Shown: positions 22,891 to 31,028 of the stretch, in pieces
Layout: each line of letters opens with the position of its first letter
Numbering within the stretch: the first letter of the stretch is position 1
Source of the DNA: an uncultured Anaerolineaceae bacterium
Lineage (GTDB): Bacteria > Chloroflexota > Anaerolineae > Anaerolineales > Anaerolineaceae
Assembly (NCBI GenBank): GCA_938020565.1
Contig: CALIHP010000005.1
Span: forward strand, 1-41,692
Reading direction: 5' to 3'
DNA: 41,692 nucleotides
Made by a program: the position numbers and the translations under genes
Notes under the pieces: generated by a model
The model's input: the letters and a program-made list of their open reading frames with translations, nothing else
What the model was told of the DNA's origin: nothing
Databases searched by the model: none

Positions 22891-22896
22891 TATAAT
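22891..22896 (+). promoter_or_regulatory. -10 box of rnd, leaderless arrangement
   Basis: A perfect TATAAT ends 7 nt before the ATG at 22904. TTGAAC lies 19 nt further upstream (22866-22871). No Shine-Dalgarno sequence fits between them, so the mRNA probably begins at the start codon. Confidence 0.6.
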
Positions 22897-22903
22897 ACGG
22901 GAC

Positions 22904-24094
22904 ATGGAAATACGATTTCAAGGTTATTCGGTTGAGCTGATCGATCGGGACGAGGAGCTCCCCGCGATCGTCGACTGGGCGGAGCGTCAGGATTCGATCG
23001 CGATCGATACGGAATCGAATAGTCTTTTCGTTTATTTCGAGAAGGTCTGCCTGGTTCAGCTCAGCGCCGGCGGTCGGAACGTCCTGTTGGATCCGGTCCG
23101 GCTGGAGACGCTCGAACCGTTTCGGAACCTTTTCGCTTCGGAACGGATAGAGAAGATTTTTCATGCCGGCGAGTACGATATTCTCGGAATGAAACGCGAT
23201 TTTGGTTTCGAATTCACGAACGTGTTCGACACGATGATCGCCGCGCGAATTTTAGGTTATAAGGAAATCGGGCTGGGTTCGCTCCTGGAGAGCGCGTTCG
23301 GGATCGCGCTGAATAAAAAGTATCAGAAAGCGAATTGGGGAAAGCGGCCGCTCAGTGAAGAGATGATCGAATATGCTGCGGGGGACACGATGCACCTCCG
23401 GCGGCTCCGCGACCTTTTAGCGGACGAGCTTTCGGCGCGAGGGTTGAGCGATCTGGCGCAGGAAGATTTTCTGCATCTCTGCGAAACGCGCTGCGGTTCG
23501 AATCGTCCGGCCGAGGCGACCTGGTGGCGCGTTGCGAAAACGCCGAACGAGCTGACCAGGCGGGAAGCGATCCGGCTTCAGGCGCTGGCTGCCTGGCGGG
23601 AACGGATCGCGGAGCGGGAGGATCTTCCGACGTATTGGATCGCGCGGAACGAGGTCCTGACCGAACTGGCGATTCATCGTCCGCGGACGATCGCGGAGCT
23701 TCGGAAGATTCGCGGCGTGGGGGAGTACCTGATCCGGAAGCATGCGAAATCGCTTCTTCAAACGCTTCGAACGCCGCTCGATCCGTCTGACCTCGTTTAT
23801 CCGGAGGCGCGGACGCTCCCGAGTCCGGCGGTTCTGAGCCGACGGCAGGCGCTGCGCGACTGGCGGAAGGGCGTTGGATTGAAATACGACGTGCCATCGG
23901 ACGTGATTTTACCGAAGGACGTCATGGAACGGATTATCGCGGCCGCGCCGGAAACGCGGCTTGAACTGGAAGCGCTGATGAGCGATTATCCCTGGCGGCG
24001 CGACCGTTTCAGCGAAGAAATTTTTGCCGAGCTGCGTCGGGAGAACGCGGATTCATGGGCGCAGACGGAGCTTGAAAGCGAGGTACGGATATGA
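22904..24094 (+). CDS. rnd: Ribonuclease D-like 3'-5' exonuclease with HRDC domain
   Basis: At 396 aa the exonuclease domain (1-175) shows the full DEDDy set: D35/E37 in 'IAIDTES', D92 in 'HAGEYDI', D109 in 'NVFDT', and Y157/D161 in 'EYAAGD'. An HRDC domain follows (about 225-290, 'LAAWRERIAEREDLPTYWI' and 'ELRKIRGVGEYLIRKH'), plus a second, weaker HRDC-like helical block to the C-terminus. This is the RNase D layout used for trimming the 3' ends of tRNA and other stable RNA. The next gene begins within its last codons (ATGA). Confidence 0.9.
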   Translation: MEIRFQGYSVELIDRDEELPAIVDWAERQDSIAIDTESNSLFVYFEKVCLVQLSAGGRNVLLDPVRLETLEPFRNLFASERIEKIFHAGEYDILGMKRDFGFEFTNVFDTMIAARILGYKEIGLGSLLESAFGIALNKKYQKANWGKRPLSEEMIEYAAGDTMHLRRLRDLLADELSARGLSDLAQEDFLHLCETRCGSNRPAEATWWRVAKTPNELTRREAIRLQALAAWRERIAEREDLPTYWIARNEVLTELAIHRPRTIAELRKIRGVGEYLIRKHAKSLLQTLRTPLDPSDLVYPEARTLPSPAVLSRRQALRDWRKGVGLKYDVPSDVILPKDVMERIIAAAPETRLELEALMSDYPWRRDRFSEEIFAELRRENADSWAQTELESEVRI

Positions 24095-24432
24095 GTATGA
24101 GTTGGGTCTGGATCGCCGGCGTGGGCGCGATCGCGGCGTATTTTTGCGCCTGGAACGTCTTTTTTAATCGGGCGCAGCAGGAGCCTGAGCCGAAGCTTCG
24201 GACGGTCCTGACGGAAGCTTTGGCGTTTTACGCGAAAATGACGTTCGTTTTCATGCCGATGGTTAAGCCTGGGCTCGGCGTTTCGTTCGTTCGGGTCGTT
24301 CCGATCCGCGAGAATCGGTCGCTGCTTTCGAAAGGGCGCGATCGGGAGCCGGATCAGGCCCCGGATCAAGCTCAAGCCGCGGAGAAGACGGACGGTCCTG
24401 CGAAGGGGGAGCCGGGAGAGCCGCCGGCGTAA
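24091..24432 (+). CDS. Small membrane protein of unknown function
   Basis: This 113-aa protein has one N-terminal helix (about 4-25, 'WVWIAGVGAIAAYFCAWNVFF'), a middle amphipathic segment ('ALAFYAKMTFVFMPMVKPG') and a charged Pro/Ala/Glu tail of 35 residues. I recognise no family. It overlaps the rnd stop by 4 nt, so it is translated with rnd, and it ends just before the T-box leader of valS. Confidence 0.55.
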   Translation: MSMSWVWIAGVGAIAAYFCAWNVFFNRAQQEPEPKLRTVLTEALAFYAKMTFVFMPMVKPGLGVSFVRVVPIRENRSLLSKGRDREPDQAPDQAQAAEKTDGPAKGEPGEPPA

Positions 24433-24494
24433 ACGCGGTCGGGCGGTTTGTCAGGTGTTTTCGCGGGACGGGTCCGACGCGCGGGTGGAGACCG

Positions 24495-24500
24495 TATAAT
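24495..24500 (+). promoter_or_regulatory. -10 box of the valS leader transcript
   Basis: TATAAT precedes a leader of about 290 nt. The -35 region (around 24472-24477, GTCCGA) is weak. Confidence 0.5.
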
Positions 24501-24506
24501 TCAGTT

Positions 24507-24798
24507 TAAGATGATTTTCGGGAGGAAAACCGGATTTCGCGCTTGCAGAGAATAGGAGAGATCGTATCGCTGAAACTCCTTAAGCCGAACCGGCGTGAGT
24601 CGCCCGATCCTGTCGATCGCAGAACGGTTCAGAATCCGGCCCAGTAGAGCGATCCGGGCCGGCCCGTTACAGCGGAAGCGAACTGCGCAGAGCGCGGCGG
24701 AGCGATCCGTCGAATTGAGGTGGTACCGCGGAAGAGAATCGACTTTCGTCCTCAGGTCAGGATGAAAGTTTTTATTTTAAGTCAGGGAGAATAGAGCT
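24507..24798 (+). promoter_or_regulatory. T-box leader (tRNA-sensing) of valS
   Basis: The 290-nt untranslated stretch before valS ends with the T-box core AGGTGGTACCGCGG (24718-24731), the element that binds the free NCCA end of uncharged tRNA. A terminator hairpin with a T-run follows directly. Upstream is a GC-rich structured region suitable for Stem I. The downstream gene sets the expected ligand as tRNA-Val, with a GUN specifier codon in Stem I. I could not fix the specifier loop by eye; 'CCTGTCGAT' near 24610-24618 is one place to look. Uncharged tRNA-Val would favour the antiterminator and read-through. Confidence 0.88.
24742..24774 (+). terminator. Regulated terminator of the T-box leader
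   Basis: ACTTTCGTCCT (24742-24752) pairs with AGGATGAAAGT (24759-24769) around a 6-nt loop and runs into TTTTTATTTT. The antiterminator would use the T-box core just upstream. Confidence 0.85.
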
Positions 24799-27516
24799 AT
24801 GAGTTGTCCGGAATTACCGAAGACCTACGATTTTAAAGAAACGGAAGAGAAGCTTTATCGCGACTGGAACGACGCCGGTTATTTTCAGCCGTGGAACGAT
24901 CCGAAAAAGGCTGGCTTCGATCCGTCGGTACCGCCTTACGTTATTTCGATTCCGCCGGCGAACGTAACCGGCGAGCTGCATCTCGGTCACGCGATGTTCG
25001 TATCGATGGAGGACCTGATGATCCGGTATCATCGGATGAAAGGGATTCCGACGCTTTGGGTTCCGGGGACGGATCATGCCGGGATCGCGACGCAGATGGT
25101 TGTTGAACGCGAGCTGAGTAGGACGGGCGTCACGCGGCAGGGGTTGGGACGTGAAAGGTTCGTTGAGAAGGTTTGGGAATGGAAGGATTTTTATTCGAAG
25201 CGGATCGGGGAGCAGGTTCGCCGCTTGGGCGCGTCCTGCGACTGGACGCGCGAACGGTTCACGCTCGACGAGGGACTGTCGCGCGCGGTTTCGGAGCTGT
25301 TTATCCGGCTGTATGAAGACGGGCTGATGTACCGCGGGCCGCGGATCGTGAACTGGTCGCCGAAGCTGGGGACGGCGGTTTCCGATCTCGAGGTTGAATA
25401 CAGCGAGGAACCGGGTTTCTTATATTATTTTAAGTACATGCTCGCGGACGGAAGCGGCGAATATCTTCCGGTCGCGACGACGCGTCCGGAAACGATTTTG
25501 GGCGACACGGCGGTCGCGGTTCATCCCGAGGACCCCCGTTATCAGAAATATGTCGGCAGGAGCGTCCTCGTCCCGATCGTCGGGCGTGAAATTCCGGTGA
25601 TTGCCGACGAATATGTCGACCGCGAATTCGGAACCGGCGCGCTGAAGATTACGCCGGCGCACGATCCGAACGACTATAAAATCGGCCAGACGCATGGTCT
25701 CGAAAGTATTACGATCCTGGATACCGAAGCGAAGATTAACGCTTCCGGGGCGCCTTATACCGGGCTGGATCGGTTTGAAGCCCGGAAACGACTCTGGGCG
25801 GACATGAAGGAGGCCGGGCTCGTCCTTAAGGAGGAGGATTACACGCTGAACGTTCCCCGTTCACAGCGTTCCGGCGAAATTATCGAGCCGATGATCTCGA
25901 CGCAGTGGTTCGTCCGGATGGAGCCCTTGGCCAGGCCCGCGATCGAAGCGGTCCGCAGCGGGAAAATCAGGATTATTCCGGAGCGGTTCACGAAGGTTTA
26001 CCTGAACTGGCTGGAAAATATTCAGGACTGGTGCGTCTCGCGCCAGCTCTGGTGGGGTCATCGGATTCCGGTCTGGTATTGTTCGGACTGCGGCGAGACG
26101 ATCGTCAGCCGAACGGAACCGCGGGTCTGTCCAAAATGTGCCGGAACGGCGCTGAAGCGGGATGAGGACGTTTTAGATACCTGGTTCTCGTCCGGGCTAT
26201 GGCCGTTCTCGACGCTGGGCTGGCCCGAGGAAACGCCGGATTACCGTTATTTCTATCCGACGACGATGCTGGAGACCGGCTATGATATCCTGTTTTTCTG
26301 GGTGGCGCGGATGATCATGACGGGAATTTACCTGACCGGGAAGGTTCCTTTTACAGAGGTCTACCTGCATGGGCTCGTTCGTGACGAACACGGCAGAAAG
26401 ATGAGCAAGACGAAGGGCAACGTCATCGATCCGCTGACGGTCATGGACGAGCTTGGAACCGACGCGCTCCGCTTTACGCTCCTGGTCGGGTCGACGGCTG
26501 GGAACGATACGAATTTGAGCGTGAAAAAGGTCGAATCCAACCGCAATTTTGCGAATAAGCTCTGGAACGCGGGACGATTCGTACTGTCGACGCTCGAACG
26601 GACGCCGCGCGAGCTGAAAGCGGACGAGCCGATGGAGCTGACGCGCGCGGACCGTTGGATTCTATCACGGACGGAAACGCTCGTCGCCGGCGTCAACCGC
26701 TTATTCGAAGGTCATTCCTACGGTGAGGCGGGACGGCAGATTTACGACTTTTTCTGGGGAGAGTACGCGGACTGGTACCTGGAGATCGCGAAGATCCAAC
26801 AGGCGCAAGGCGGGAATCGGGCGTTCCTGACGACACGGACGCTGATCCGGGTATTGGATACCTGTTTGCGGTTGCTGCACCCGTTTACGCCGTTCGTGAC
26901 CGAGGCGCTCTGGCGGCGGCTGAAAGCGGCGGCGACGGATTTTTCCCCGGATTTCGCCCCGGCGCAGGGCTGGGAAGAATCGCTGATCATTGCGAAATGG
27001 CCCGAGACGGGGACGGTTTTCCCGGATCCGGACGAAGCCGCGATTGCGGGGCTGACGCTCGTTCAGGAGGTCATCCGGGCGATCCGGAATATCCGGACGG
27101 AAAAGAACGTAAAGGCGGGACAGAAGCTTCCGGCGTTGATCGCCGCGGGGGAGGATCGGGCGCTGTTCGAGGAAATGCGCGCCGTTCTCGCCGCGTTAGC
27201 GTCGCTTGACGCGGGAGCGCTGACGATTGTCGACAGGTCCGACGAGGCGGCTCCGGAAGGAACGCTTTCGACCGCCGCTTCCGGGATCGGGATTTATCTT
27301 CATGTTGCGGAGGAGATCGATTCGACGGCGGAGCGGGAGCGGCTCGAAAAGGAGCTGGTCGATACGACGGCGCAGCTTGCCCGGCTTGAAAAGCTGCTGA
27401 ATTCGCCATTTGCGGAGAGAGCGCCCGCCGCTGTCGTCGGAAAAGAGCGGGAGAAGCTCGATACGTACCGCGAAACTGCGGCGAGGCTGCGTTCGCAGCT
27501 GGATTCTCTCGGATAA
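24799..27516 (+). CDS. valS: Valyl-tRNA synthetase
   Basis: This 905-aa class I synthetase charges tRNA-Val. The HIGH-type motif is HLGH (about 58-61, 'TGELHLGHAMFV'). The CP1 editing domain spans about 190-340 and includes 'VATTRPETILGDTAVAVHP' and 'GTGALKITPAHDPND'. A zinc knuckle, 'CSDCGETIV...CPKCAG', lies at about 431-452, and the KMSKS motif is KMSKTKGN starting at K534. The anticodon-binding helices follow, and the last 65 residues form the Val-specific coiled coil ('ERLEKELVDTTAQLARLEKLL'). The ATG at 24799 has GGGAG 9 nt upstream. Expression is controlled by the T-box leader just before it, and it ends at a bidirectional terminator. Confidence 0.97.
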   Translation: MSCPELPKTYDFKETEEKLYRDWNDAGYFQPWNDPKKAGFDPSVPPYVISIPPANVTGELHLGHAMFVSMEDLMIRYHRMKGIPTLWVPGTDHAGIATQMVVERELSRTGVTRQGLGRERFVEKVWEWKDFYSKRIGEQVRRLGASCDWTRERFTLDEGLSRAVSELFIRLYEDGLMYRGPRIVNWSPKLGTAVSDLEVEYSEEPGFLYYFKYMLADGSGEYLPVATTRPETILGDTAVAVHPEDPRYQKYVGRSVLVPIVGREIPVIADEYVDREFGTGALKITPAHDPNDYKIGQTHGLESITILDTEAKINASGAPYTGLDRFEARKRLWADMKEAGLVLKEEDYTLNVPRSQRSGEIIEPMISTQWFVRMEPLARPAIEAVRSGKIRIIPERFTKVYLNWLENIQDWCVSRQLWWGHRIPVWYCSDCGETIVSRTEPRVCPKCAGTALKRDEDVLDTWFSSGLWPFSTLGWPEETPDYRYFYPTTMLETGYDILFFWVARMIMTGIYLTGKVPFTEVYLHGLVRDEHGRKMSKTKGNVIDPLTVMDELGTDALRFTLLVGSTAGNDTNLSVKKVESNRNFANKLWNAGRFVLSTLERTPRELKADEPMELTRADRWILSRTETLVAGVNRLFEGHSYGEAGRQIYDFFWGEYADWYLEIAKIQQAQGGNRAFLTTRTLIRVLDTCLRLLHPFTPFVTEALWRRLKAAATDFSPDFAPAQGWEESLIIAKWPETGTVFPDPDEAAIAGLTLVQEVIRAIRNIRTEKNVKAGQKLPALIAAGEDRALFEEMRAVLAALASLDAGALTIVDRSDEAAPEGTLSTAASGIGIYLHVAEEIDSTAERERLEKELVDTTAQLARLEKLLNSPFAERAPAAVVGKEREKLDTYRETAARLRSQLDSLG

Positions 27517-27523
27517 AAAGCGG

Positions 27524-27560
27524 GAAGCGGCGGGAAAAGGTAAACTCCCGCCGCTTCTTT
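27524..27560. terminator. Bidirectional terminator between valS and the zinc operon
   Basis: GAAGCGGCGGGA (27524-27535) and TCCCGCCGCTTC (27546-27557) form a perfect 12-bp stem with a 10-nt loop. TTT follows on the plus strand and GCTTTTTAT a few bases on from the stem on the minus strand. It sits between convergent genes. Confidence 0.8.
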
Positions 27561-27571
27561 GGATAGCCTGA

Positions 27572-28186
27572 CTATTGCAGCACGAATTCCTTCCCTCGGA
27601 CCTCGAGCTTTTGAATCTGCATGACGCGAAGAACGAGACGGAAATAGTCGGTTCCCTCGCGCGGAACCATGTCGAGCGTTCCCAGGACCCGAACCCAGTC
27701 GTTATCGGTTAAATCGTCGCCGCTGTAGTCGATTTCGAATCCGGCGGACCCATCGTTCCCGCAGCATCCCGGTCCATAGCGCATGACGTATTGTTCGACG
27801 ACGATCCTGCCCTGAAACGGATATTCGGACCGCTTGTAAAGTCCTTCAAGCGAGATGACTTTGCCGATGTAGTCCGGGGCGTTAACGTAGATGTCGTTGC
27901 ACTGCGCAATGAACATTTTTTCGCCGATCTGGATATCGACGCCGGCGACCGGCGTTTCGGTCGGATAGACTTCGTGACGGACGGTCGGGACGCCGGAAAA
28001 GGGCGTTTCGCTCGGACGGACCGGAATCGCCATCGGCGTCGGCGTTTCGGTTGGAAATTCCGACGTCGGCGTCGCGGTGAAATCGACGAAAGAAACCGGC
28101 GCCGACTTATCGGCGCAGCCGGTCAGGATCAGCCCTGACAGGATACTCATCACGAGGATCAGCATAAAGCCGCGAATACGGATCAT
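27572..28186 (-). CDS. YcgQ/DUF1980-like lipoprotein of the zinc operon
   Basis: This 204-aa protein has a lipobox LILTGC (Cys24), then a Thr/Pro-rich linker, then a domain with 'YIGKVISLEGLY', 'QYVMRYGPGCCGNDGSAG' and 'NDWVRVLGTLD'. The order (a strand pair, a membrane-outer 'R-x-x-x-x-CC' site, then 'WVxVxGxL') matches the C-terminal domain of YcgQ/TIGR03943 proteins, which pair with YcgR permeases and are zinc-regulated in Bacillus. The Cys-Cys site could bind zinc. It has its own GGAGG 7 nt before the ATG and starts 14 nt after znuB, as the last gene of the operon. No YcgR partner is in the window. Confidence 0.62.
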   Translation of the reverse strand: MIRIRGFMLILVMSILSGLILTGCADKSAPVSFVDFTATPTSEFPTETPTPMAIPVRPSETPFSGVPTVRHEVYPTETPVAGVDIQIGEKMFIAQCNDIYVNAPDYIGKVISLEGLYKRSEYPFQGRIVVEQYVMRYGPGCCGNDGSAGFEIDYSGDDLTDNDWVRVLGTLDMVPREGTDYFRLVLRVMQIQKLEVRGKEFVLQ

Positions 28187-28200
28187 AAATTCCTCCGATC

Positions 28201-29034
28201 TCAGGATCCTCGCCGGAGCTTTCCGGCAAGGGCAAACAGGGCGAAGAACGCCAGCTGCATCGTAACGACGGAAGCGCCGGCCGGCGTTGCGGCGAAATAC
28301 GAGAGCGACAGCCCGGCGATAAAGCTGACAATCGCCAGCAGCGCGGCGCAGACGATCACGGCGCGGAACGACTTGAAAACGCGCATTGCGGTCAGCGCCG
28401 GCAGGATCAGCAGGCTCGAAATCAGCAGCGCGCCCATCATTCGCATTCCAAGAACGACGGTAATCGCTGTCAGCCCCGCGATCAGCATATTATAGCCGCC
28501 GACGCGCAGTCCGGTCGTGCGGGCGAAGGCTTCGTCGAACGTGATCAGGAAGATCCGGTTATAGAAGACGACGTAGAGAATCAGGACGAAGACCGACAGC
28601 ACGATTGAAAGCGTTACGTCGCTTTTGCTCATCGCTAAAATTGTCCCGAACATGTAGTTGCAGACGTCGGTCGTCATCCCGGTCGACGCCGAGATAATCA
28701 GGACGCCGATCGCCAGCGATCCCGTTGAAATCAGCGCAATCGCCGCGTCGCCTTTAATTTTCGCGCTTTCGTTCAGCCGGAGCAGGAGAAACGCGATCAG
28801 GACCGTCGCTGGGATCGAAACGCGGAGCGGATCGAGATCGAGCGCCGTCGCCAGCGCCAGCGCCGCGAATCCGACATGCGACAGGCCGTCGCCGATCATC
28901 GCGTAACGCTTAAGAACCAGGCTGACCCCTAAGAGGGCGGCGCAAAGCGCGACCAGGACCCCGACGATAAACGCCCGGACCATGAACGGAAACGACAGCA
29001 TCTGGATAACGTTCCCGAAAAAGGCTTCGATCAT
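28201..29034 (-). CDS. znuB: Zinc/manganese ABC transporter permease
   Basis: This 277-aa protein has about eight hydrophobic helices and typical ABC-3 motifs: 'GVLVALCAALLGVSLVLKRYAMIGDGLSHVGFAALA' near the N-terminus, 'FGTILAMSKSDV' in the middle and 'LGMRMMGALLISSLLILPALTA' in the second half. It forms the membrane channel with the ATPase encoded just upstream, whose stop it overlaps by 4 nt. The C-terminal end is short and basic. Zinc rather than manganese is inferred from the His-rich binding protein and the operator of the same operon. Confidence 0.92.
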   Translation of the reverse strand: MIEAFFGNVIQMLSFPFMVRAFIVGVLVALCAALLGVSLVLKRYAMIGDGLSHVGFAALALATALDLDPLRVSIPATVLIAFLLLRLNESAKIKGDAAIALISTGSLAIGVLIISASTGMTTDVCNYMFGTILAMSKSDVTLSIVLSVFVLILYVVFYNRIFLITFDEAFARTTGLRVGGYNMLIAGLTAITVVLGMRMMGALLISSLLILPALTAMRVFKSFRAVIVCAALLAIVSFIAGLSLSYFAATPAGASVVTMQLAFFALFALAGKLRRGS

Positions 29035-29738
29035 GGCTGCGTCCCTTCCTGATAGAAACGCCCGAGCGGCGTCTTGACATATTCGGCCGTCGGCCCGAAA
29101 AAGAGGGGCCGGTTATTCAGGTGCAGAATGTGAGACGCGCCGATCACGGCGTTATGAATATCATGCGAGATCATCACGATCGTGATCCGTTCTTCTGCGT
29201 TGACCGTTTGAATAATTTCGTATAGCTCCTTGGTGACGAGCGGGTCGAGGCTGGCCCCCGGTTCGTCGAGAACGAGAAGCTTTTCAGTTGCGCAGAAGGC
29301 GCGCGCGAGCAGGACGCGCTGCTGCTGGCCGCCGGAGAGCTCCCCGTAGGGACGCCGTTTCAGCGCGTCGAGCCTGAACCGGCTGAGCGCGTTTTCCGCC
29401 CGGCGGCGCTCGTTCGCGCCGAAGAACGGGCGCTTCCCGAGTCGGGACATGCAGCCGGAGCGGACGATTTCGAAGACGGACGCCGGGAAGCTGCGCTGAA
29501 TTTCGGTTTGCTGTGGGAGGTAGCCGATTTCGGTCGGGCGCAGTCCGTCCCCGAATTCGATTTCTCCCTGCGCCGGGGTTTTGAGCCCGACGAGCGCCTT
29601 GACGAGCGTACTTTTTCCGGAACCGTTTTTCCCAACGATACAAAGATAATCACCGGGATTGACCGAAAAGGTCAACCCGGTGACGACGGGTCGGCGATCA
29701 TACGCTAAGGTTACGTCGCGACAGGAAATATATGCCAT
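29031..29738 (-). CDS. znuC: Zinc/manganese ABC transporter ATP-binding protein
   Basis: This 235-aa ABC ATPase has Walker A GKNGSGKST (36-44), Q-loop 'YLPQQTEIQ', signature LSGGQQQRV, Walker B 'LLVLDEPGASLD' and the switch His in 'MISHDIH'. The sequence 'IGYLPQQTEIQRSFPASVFEIVRSG' is typical of the ZnuC/MntB branch. It energises the permease encoded by the overlapping downstream gene. It begins 65 nt after the znuA stop. Confidence 0.92.
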   Translation of the reverse strand: MAYISCRDVTLAYDRRPVVTGLTFSVNPGDYLCIVGKNGSGKSTLVKALVGLKTPAQGEIEFGDGLRPTEIGYLPQQTEIQRSFPASVFEIVRSGCMSRLGKRPFFGANERRRAENALSRFRLDALKRRPYGELSGGQQQRVLLARAFCATEKLLVLDEPGASLDPLVTKELYEIIQTVNAEERITIVMISHDIHNAVIGASHILHLNNRPLFFGPTAEYVKTPLGRFYQEGTQP

Positions 29739-29803
29739 TTCTGAATTGCGTCTCTTTCTGATTCTTGAGCGCTTTTTTAAATTCCCTGACAGGGGACCCG
29801 TTT

Positions 29804-30931
29804 TTAATAAAGCGCCTCTTTCAACACGATCAGGTTCTTTTTCATTAAATCATAGTAGGTGACGCCGGATTCAAAATCCTGTTTTGAAACGTTATGCGCG
29901 GAATGAATTTCGCGCGTCTTCGCGCCTGTCGCTTCGGCGATTGCGTTGGCGATTTTCTGATTCGAGAATTCAATGTAGAAGACGACCGGAATCTGATGCT
30001 CCCTGACTTCGTCGATCAGGAACGCGATCGTTCCCGCGCTGGCTTCGGTATCGGTCGAACAGCCGGTAAAAGCCGCGTAGTAATTCAGCCCGTACGCGTC
30101 GGCAAGGTACCTGAGGGGGAAGCGGTCGCCGACGATGATCGTTTTTCGGACGGCGCCGGCGACGAGATCCTCGTACTCTTTATCGAGGTCGGCTAATTTC
30201 GCGTTATAAGCTTCGGCGTTGCGGGCGTAGGCGTCGGCGTTCGCGGGATCAAGTTCGCTGAGGGTCTTGCTCAGCTTGTTGACGATGAGGATCGCGTTCC
30301 TGGGCGACGTCCAGACGTGTTCGTCGAGCTCGATTTCATGGTCATGGTCGTCGTGGTCGTCGTGCGCGTCGTGATCATGGTCGTTATGGTCATGGTCGTC
30401 GTGCGCGTCGTGGTCGTCATGGTCGTGGTCGTCGTGCGCGTCATGGTCGTCATGGTCGTGGTCGTCGTGCGCGTCGTGATCATGGTCGTTATGGTCACGG
30501 TCGTCGTGCACGTCGTGGTCGTCATGCGCGTCATGGTCATGGTCGTGTTCCATGCCCTCGACGATCTCTTCCGGAACCGCGTCGACCATCTCGATCATGC
30601 GGACCGTTTTCGGGGCGGATTCGCCGAACGATTCGAGGATCCGTTCGACCCATTCTTCGTTTTCACCGCCGGTCGCTACGAAAAGCCCGGCCTGCTGGAT
30701 TTCGATCATGTCCTTCGGCGTAGGCTCGAACGAATGGCTTTCGGCGCCCGGAGGAAGGAGCATTTTAACCTGGACCAGGTCGCCGCCGACGGCGCGGACG
30801 AAATCGTAACCGGGAAAGTTCGTCGTTACGACTTTAATCGGGTCCGCGGCGAGCGCAGCCGAGGCGAAGGCCACCGCCGCAGCCAGCGCGAGAAAAACAA
30901 CCGTGAATTTTTTGCTGTTTTTATTAAACAT
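29804..30931 (-). CDS. znuA: Zinc-binding lipoprotein/solute-binding protein with very long His-Asp tract
   Basis: This 375-aa cluster A-I binding protein has a signal peptide (1-29, ending SAALAA), 'TNFPGYDFVRAVGGD', 'PPGAESHSFEPTPKD' with ligand His66, a later 'DEHVWTSPRNA' with His205, and a C-terminal lobe with 'VFYIEFSNQKIANAIAEATG'. Between the first two ligand His lies a low-complexity loop at about 129-198 made almost only of His and Asp (units like HDDHDAHDDHD). ZnuA proteins use a shorter His/acidic loop here as a zinc sensor or reservoir; about 70 residues is long. The signal ends in ALAA without a Cys, so it is soluble or tethered otherwise. The AAAGGT before the start supports ATG 30931. 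Confidence 0.93.
   Translation of the reverse strand: MFNKNSKKFTVVFLALAAAVAFASAALAADPIKVVTTNFPGYDFVRAVGGDLVQVKMLLPPGAESHSFEPTPKDMIEIQQAGLFVATGGENEEWVERILESFGESAPKTVRMIEMVDAVPEEIVEGMEHDHDHDAHDDHDVHDDRDHNDHDHDAHDDHDHDDHDAHDDHDHDDHDAHDDHDHNDHDHDAHDDHDDHDHEIELDEHVWTSPRNAILIVNKLSKTLSELDPANADAYARNAEAYNAKLADLDKEYEDLVAGAVRKTIIVGDRFPLRYLADAYGLNYYAAFTGCSTDTEASAGTIAFLIDEVREHQIPVVFYIEFSNQKIANAIAEATGAKTREIHSAHNVSKQDFESGVTYYDLMKKNLIVLKEALY
30330..30545 (-). repeat. Tandem repeats coding the His-Asp tract of znuA
   Basis: Imperfect tandem repeats of about 30 nt (core ATGGTCGTGGTCGTCGTGCG on the plus strand) encode the 10-residue His/Asp unit. Such tracts can change length by slippage. Confidence 0.85.
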
Positions 30932-31028
30932 GTTCTTTGTCTTACCTTTCTTACAGATCAGATTTGGATTTGTGATTCAAGCTGAACGTCGACGCGGTTT
31001 CCCGGCGTCGATATCCAGGGCCGAACCG

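Noticed and set aside
22790..23164. N-terminal extension of the SGNH-like lipoprotein frame
   Set aside because: It overlaps rnd in antisense and would hide the lipoprotein signal that begins at 22789.
30340..30545. Regular repeats resembling a CRISPR array
   Set aside because: The units are contiguous, about 30 nt, without unique spacers, and encode the His/Asp loop in frame.
30317..30985. 222-aa rightward ORF rich in Val/Met
   Set aside because: It is the antisense of the His/Asp repeat of znuA; its low-complexity VVVMV content comes from the repeat.
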